A stretch of DNA of 64,000 nucleotides from positions 496,001-560,000 of the forward strand of contig OZ237740.1 of assembly GCA_965178125.1 (NCBI GenBank), given 5' to 3'. The position numbers were made by a program, and so were the translations under genes. Each line of letters opens with the position of its first letter. The first letter of the stretch is position 1. The notes under the pieces are model-generated. The model ran no database searches and had not been told where the DNA came from. It was given only the letters and a program-made list of their open reading frames with translations. Below, one piece after another: positions 58,701 through 64,000 of the stretch. This stretch comes from Bilabrum cf. latius (Eukaryota > Bigyra: Bicosoecida > Bigyra > Bicosoecida).

Positions 58701-60584
58701 GCATCCGATCACGACAGGCTAGTTGCCCAGGGAACAAGCAGAGGAGCTTCCGACGAGAGCAGTGGCCACAGGCGGCGGGGCGGTGATACAGTGGCAGCAG
58801 CGGCGGCGCGGCTGCTGCTGTGGCAATCCGCCCTTGAGAAGCCCAGTCAATTCGAGGAGCCTCCCTCGCTTAGGTCCAAGAGACTCGAGAGGAAGATGGT
58901 AGCGGGCGGAGACAAGCTGGTCACCCCGGGACACAGGCCGAGCGCCGCCCCCACTGTGCAGGACGATCCCTTCCACACTACCGAGACAGGCATGCCGGGT
59001 CACACCCCCAGGCGCCTTCAGAGGTGGGACAGTACGGACAAGGCATCTGTCGGGGCCCTGCAGCAGCAGTACGTGGCCCTGCTGCGGTCAGCCACTGGGT
59101 TGAGCAGCCCGCCTAGCCCGATCGCCTCACTCACTCCGATCGGCACTGCCGTGCCAGGGGTATCCCCTCCCAGGATGCGGGCAGCCCCAGGCGAGGCAGA
59201 CCCGTTGGGACCAACCGCAGTGGCGTTCACGGCGCAGCCTGATTTTTTCGAGGTCTCGAGCACCATCGCACCAGGCCGGTACGCATCGTGCCCTCCATCT
59301 GAAGTGGTCGCAGGCCTGCCCACGGAAGTAGCGAAGGAGCTGGCGACTGCTGTATAGTACAGGAACAGGTTTAGGCGCCCTTTAATGATGTTCAACGACC
59401 AGAATGTGTTCATCAACAGGCAGGCGGACACCGCAGCTAGACGCAAGGCGCACGCCCTCCTGCAGGACGCCAGAGAGAAATACGTTGCGGCTTGGGCAGA
59501 CGAACACGGGGCGTTCATCGCACTGCACGCCCTCAAGTCGGCAACCGCAGCAGCCGGGGAGCCCAAGAAGCATCTCAAGGCAGCGAGGCGAGCGGCTGCA
59601 AGGGAGCTCCGCACTGCCTATTTGGATCGTCTCCGAGCGGCGGCAGTGTCAGCCAGGGCCGCCAAAGCGGCCGACTCGCTGACTCGAGCGGGTCGCGAGA
59701 TTGCAGAGGAGCTCAAGCATCTGGCCACGACCGGCACGCCGCCCTTGCCCTCCCTCTGCTCAGAGACTGTGTGGGACCTCAGGCGCGGGGACTGCTGGGA
59801 GCCTTTGCTGGTCGTCCCTGGCGGCAATGCGCTTGCGTCGATCCCTTGGCCGTTACCCGCCGAGGCGCACGGGTTGACAGGTGCAGCCGTCCACGCACCG
59901 CACCTGTCTCAGCTGCATGCAGTGCACGGCCGGGTGGCGGGACACCCCGCGGGGTCGATACCCGGCCACGGGGTGAGGCCTCTGCTGCGCCGTGACCTGT
60001 CGCTCGTCGAGGCCAAGCACGTGCAGGATGAGATCAGGGCCGAGGTGGAAGACCTGATCGCGGGCCGCAGGAGGTCCATGGGTCTCTCTTCCGGTGTGCT
60101 GCAGGTCACATCGACCAGGCGGGGGGAACGGGCGCTGCTCGAGTCGCTTCTGCTGGCTCGCGCCGTGATGGACTCGTTCGAGCCGGGGTCCATTGACAGG
60201 CACCTGGCTGGTCGGCGGACGGACGCTCTCCTGGAGCTGCTGAGGAGTGGGGTCAGAAAGGGCGAGAGGGAGGCAGCGGGCCTGACTTCAGGGTATGCGG
60301 GGAGCGGGTCGGGAGGCAGCAGCGTGGGTGGTGGTGGCGGTGCCGGTGGAGGTGATCGTGGGCAGGGGGGCCGGAAGCTTCGCACGTATGTACAGATGTG
60401 GCAGACGGCGCTGTCGCACCCGGCAGAGGTGCGGCGGGTGGTGGAGAACTCGCTCGAGGGCCCGCCCACGAAGCTGCTGTCCGAGCCCAACTGCCAGATC
60501 ATCGTGGCTGCCAGCCTCGAGCAGATCGCCACCGGGCTGCTGCGGACCAACGTGGCGGTGCTGGCGGTGTATGCGCGCGGGTGA
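52790..60584 (+). CDS. Gene B: giant C2-like protein, complete copy
   Basis: Exon 1 is 52790-52948 and exon 2 is 53064-60584, giving about 2,559 residues and ending in TGA. In-frame TAGs are at 53787, 54666, 55263, 56643, 56706, 57393, 57876 and 59355; there is no TAA. The N-terminus (1-53) is highly charged. Residues 65-250 resemble a C2 domain (RPWSIKLSRFEI ... MSPFLVVRLEDQ ... YAVYIELWDHCW); later segments have similar strand patterns (LRLEVW-type LEVWTAPGIG). A striking Cys cluster lies near residues 528-552 (C-x2-C repeated, ending DCLDDCC). An acidic low-complexity stretch (GEEGEEG) is near 57200. The C-terminus is Gly-rich, then helical. I cannot name the family; large multi-C2 scaffold proteins of cilia or membranes are the closest analogy. 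The start is the first ATG, with the intron conserved between copies. Confidence 0.75.
52949..53063 (+). other. Spliceosomal intron in gene B, complete copy
   Basis: 115 bp, GTGAGA...TTTTGCAG, phase 0, unchanged relative to 4208-4322. It contains in-frame TAA codons that splicing removes. Confidence 0.85.
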
Positions 60585-60938
60585 ACGGCAGGCAACGTGG
60601 AAGAAGATGGGAAGCCTTTTGGAAACCAGAACTTGCTGACGGCGGGACGATTGAAGATGAAGATATCGCAGGATCCAGAGGTGGGCCAGAACTGGTGGCA
60701 TACAATCCATTTACTAGTAGTATGAGCACCGCCGGAGAGAGTAGCAGCTCAGTTGTCCTTTCTGAACCCATCGCCAACTCTAGTTAGTTTCTTGTTATTA
60801 TTGGACAGTATCTGCGCAGCCTCATTTTTTTTTTGAACGCTTCCATTTCATCGGTTTCCACTCGTAATTAGCTACGAGATCTTTTGGGGTTTGCTGAGCG
60901 AATGATCATAAACACTAAGCGCAGAATGGAATGAAGGG
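60585..60938. other. AT-richer spacer between gene B and gene C
   Basis: 354 bp with lower GC than the flanking genes and a run of ten T at about 60826. It must hold the gene B 3' end and the gene C promoter. A frame ending at 60787 (FWKPELADGG ... SEPIANSS) looks protein-like, but no splice connecting it to gene B is convincing. Confidence 0.5.
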
Positions 60939-63900
60939 ATGACCCCCAAAGAGCAGTACCACGCCGTGCAGCGATTCGCGGACGAGGCCATCACTCACGC
61001 AGCCACTGCTCAAGAACTGCGACGCCTAGAGCGAATTTCAATAGAAGCCTTCGGAGAGTACAGCGAAGAGCACCTTTCCGTGATAACAAAGCGGATCTCG
61101 GCTGAAAACACTCGTGCAGACGAGGACAATGCGGTTGTTAGTGCCCATGCAGCATGCGGTCTTGCCATCGAGCTCGCCGCTGGCACGGCTCAGCATGCGG
61201 GTGATGACAGTGAGGAACACGCTGATGCTCTCACGGTGGTATCGGACCAGCATCTTGCTCTGGGTCTGCATCGTGAAGCATCTGCCGCCTTGGAGGCTCG
61301 TGCTGCTATCGTTGCCAAACGCTTTGGCGCTGGCTCGGCAGAGGCCTTCGAGGCGGCTTCGCGGTTGGCTGAGGTGCATCTAATGATGGATGATTGCGAT
61401 AAAGCAATCGAGATTCTTGCTGCTCCTGCACATGCCGTGGCTGCTTCATCCGGAGAAGGTAGTGCCGAGCACTTTCGTGCGACGATGTACTGGCGAGAGG
61501 CCTTGACACGAGTCGGCCTTCACGACGAGGCTATCGCCCTCGCCAGAGGGATAGTGGATCGGGAATCAGCAGGCAGCGCGGCCACTGAAGGCCAATCCAA
61601 AGGGGTGATTGGGGATGCTCGTCGCAGGAGGGCGGCCTTGCAGCAGCTTGCAGGCGCGCTAGAGGAGGCAAGCGGTGCGATGGAGGAAGAAGACGAAGAT
61701 GACGAAGATGACGAGGATTCTGACTGGGTCGATAGGCCAGATGGCACTGACGAGGACGACGACAGCGACGACGAGGAATGGAAGGAGGGCGCGGATCAGA
61801 ATGATGATGACGAGGATGGCTCCACTCACGGCTGCAGCGCCGACTCAGGAGGGGGAGGGGGGGAGGAGTCGCCAGTGGACAGCAGCGGTGATACAGGACA
61901 TGGTGCTGTAGACATGGGGGGTGCAGCGACCGATGCTGATCATGCAGGCTCCGTAGTCGCGGCCGGTCCTGCTATAGGCGCTGCTTCGGGAGCCGGTGCT
62001 GATCCGGATCCTGCAAGGGATGCGCAGCCCTCTGCGGTTCCAAAGTCCGGTAGTAGCGTGGCGTCGTTAGGCAACGTCGATAGTGACGATGATGGTGGCA
62101 GTATACTTGAATCCCTACACGATACAAGAATGGATGAGCCAGTCCGCCAGGCGATGCTGGCCGAAGCCCTGGTTATCAGGGCTGGGATAGTGGAGGAAAT
62201 TGAGGGGCTGCTGGTCGAGAAAGCAGCTCCTGGGATAGTGGAGGAAATTGAGGGGCTGCTGGTCGAGAAAGCAGCTTCTGCTCCTTCTACCACTGCTCCT
62301 ATCTCAGATGTATCGGCTGCCAGTAGTAGCAGTGGGACAGAGGCTGCAACTGACAAGCCCTCACTGGCCGAGGAACAGATCGAGGCACTGGGTGCCTTGG
62401 CATGCTGCATCGAAGCGGCCCAAGATCCTGCAATGGCTCTTCCTATCCACGAGAAGCGAGTTGGTCTAGCTCTTGGATCTCTTGGCTTGGACTCAGAAGA
62501 GTTTGAAGAAGCTCTCGAGGGGCATGGCAACTGCCTGGTCCTCGCCGGCAGGCCCGACGACGCTGTGGCCGTACACTTGAGGCACATGGACGCGATCGCT
62601 GATTGCAAGGGCCCGAAGAGCGACGAGCTGCTTGCCGCCCTCACATGGCTGGCCGACTATGCGTCGAAGCTCGAAGACATCTCACCAGAGACGGTGAAAT
62701 CCTTGACGATTCGGCTGCTGAAGCTGTCAGCGACCGTAAAAGGGGTGGCATCAGAGGAGCACGAGAGCGCCTTGCAAGCCCTCCTCAAACTCCTGGTATC
62801 AGCTGGAAACCATAGGAGTGCAACCACTCTCCAAGAGCAGCACCTTGCTGCAGTTGCAAAAGCAGAAGGTAAGGAGACCGACGCATACCGGACCGGAAGG
62901 CTCTAGCTCGCCCGATTCCTGCGGGCTGCTGGCAGGCCAGAGGAGGCCCAGACAATCGCAAGAGATGAAATCAAGCTAGTAGGCCGTACGTACGGCATCG
63001 GCAGCCAGATACACCTCGAAACTATCAAGATGGCTGCGAGCAAGTATAAACGGAAGAGCCGGTCTTTATGGGATAGATGGGAGCCCCCATTGGAACGGTT
63101 GTGCATATCGCTGCTTGATGAGGCCGTGGCGAATGCAACGGAACGGTGCGGCATGGACAGCGAGGAGGCACTGCAGTGCATTGTCAGACGCTCTGAGATT
63201 CTGGAGGATCTTGCTTTTGACGACAAGAAGCCGGAATGGTCAATGGCTGCGGTTCAAACGGCACTGAGGCTCCATGGGTCCTCGAGTTTCCAACACGCTC
63301 GGGCTCTGTGCGCTCACGTCCGCAGCCTGGTTGACAAGCATGACGCTGCATCAGCCATTTAGATTCTAGAGAACCATCTTGACATTTATAGAGACGGTGG
63401 GGCTGGTTGCGACCTACTAGTGCGTGAGGCGAGAGGAGCCCACTGGCAGACGTGTAAGAGGTGGCGGACTAGGTCACGGAGGGACGACGGCAGCGCCTAC
63501 CTTCCCTTGATTCAGCGGCTTGAATCAGTGATCCTCGGTGGAATAAAAGCCTTGCACGGCACGCAGGCTGGGGAGGATGCCGCCCTAAAGTACTGGGCAC
63601 TCTGGTGGGACTTCTGGTCTGAGCACCGCGGCATGTTTATGCCTGAGAAGCTCTTCTCCTGCTTTGCGGCAGCGGTTGCCTCCTACAGCGGAGAGGACTC
63701 CGGCTCGTTCCTGATGCTCCTGTAGGGCCAGGCCAAGAAGTGTCTAGAGGTTGCAACAACCGTGCACCACCCCGAGCCGTGGCGCCTTTCGGATAGATGG
63801 GCAGACGGATCTCTAGACTTGTCTCGGGACACCCCGGAAGGCATCGCATGCAGGGCTTGGCTTGATGCGGTCAGGGCGGCACTGCCCATAGAGGAGGTGA

Positions 63901-64000
63901 TTGACTGCCTGATGCGTCTTGTCGAACGAGAGCGGCACCGTCTCCCCGAGAAAGATGCTACTTAGCTACTTGGCAACATCCTGAAGCTGCCCCATGCGAG
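60939..64000 (+). CDS. Gene C: TPR-rich protein (3' end outside window)
   Basis: Starts at ATG 60939 and stays in one frame to the window edge through TAGs at 62904, 63360, 63723 and 63963. The N-terminal 240 residues contain TPR-like helix pairs typical of kinesin-light-chain-type repeats (LALGLHREASAALEARAAIV; SRLAEVHLMMDDCDKAIEIL). An acidic, low-complexity hinge follows (61678-61835; long Asp/Glu runs). Further TPRs come after (EEQIEALGALACCIEAAQ; GNCLVLAGRPDDAVAVH; RL-TAG-LARFLRAAGRPEEA). A 48-bp exact tandem duplication adds 16 residues at 62184-62279. Predicted role: protein-protein scaffold; partner unknown. Gene C has no counterpart elsewhere in the window, so it may mark the edge of the duplicated unit. 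Confidence 0.75.
62184..62279 (+). repeat. 48-bp in-frame tandem duplication in gene C
   Basis: Two consecutive 48-bp copies starting gggatagtggaggaaattga, with a single change at the end of the second. Each encodes GIVEEIEGLLVEKAA plus one residue. The near-identity shows that the event is recent. Confidence 0.9.

Noticed and set aside
60398-60787. Extra C-terminal exon of gene B
   Set aside because: The last 60 residues look protein-like, but no GT-AG pair of plausible length joins the frame to gene B, and two other frames are also open here.

Overview
The window looks like nuclear DNA of a GC-rich unicellular eukaryote (alga or heterotrophic protist; the lineage cannot be fixed from sequence alone). 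Evidence for a eukaryote is GT-AG introns near gene 5' ends, very large multidomain proteins, organelle-type and secretory leaders, perforin-like (MACPF) genes, LINE-type retrotransposon remnants and several satellite arrays.

The main result concerns the genetic code. Every large gene except one is interrupted only by in-frame TAG, never TAA or TGA. Consecutive 'ORFs' stay in one frame for kilobases, and each chain ends at TGA. Near-identical gene copies in the window swap TAG for CAG at two sites and for AAG at a third. UAG is therefore read as a sense codon, most likely glutamine, as in NCBI translation table 15. Roughly 37 non-redundant in-frame TAGs occur in about 8,500 codons. All genes below are described with TAG read as Gln; a standard-code annotation would break each into 2-9 pieces.

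Layout. The window carries parts of three tandem copies of one multigene unit. Unit order is: WD/propeller-like gene (+), MACPF gene (-), MACPF gene (+), a 67-bp minisatellite, PPR-like gene (-), giant C2-like gene 'B' (+), TPR gene 'C' (+). Copy gamma (1-10924) holds the PPR-like gene and a truncated B. Copy beta (about 21963-35437) runs from the WD gene to a decayed PPR-like gene. Copy alpha (about 37319-64000) is complete through B and into C.

Between gamma and beta (10925-21962) lies a repeat-rich block: an RT/endonuclease remnant, a 151-bp direct repeat, a possible SINE in two copies, about 25 units of a 115-bp satellite, a 39-bp repeat, and a 5'-truncated LINE with a candidate target-site duplication. 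Between beta and alpha (35438-37318) is non-coding spacer.

Within a unit, the two MACPF genes are divergent from a spacer of about 290 bp, and PPR-like/B are divergent from a 137-bp spacer. The minisatellites sit in the convergent 3'-3' spacers. Both MACPF genes encode secretory leaders, so the unit supplies at least two secreted pore-former-like proteins; how they relate to their neighbours is unknown.
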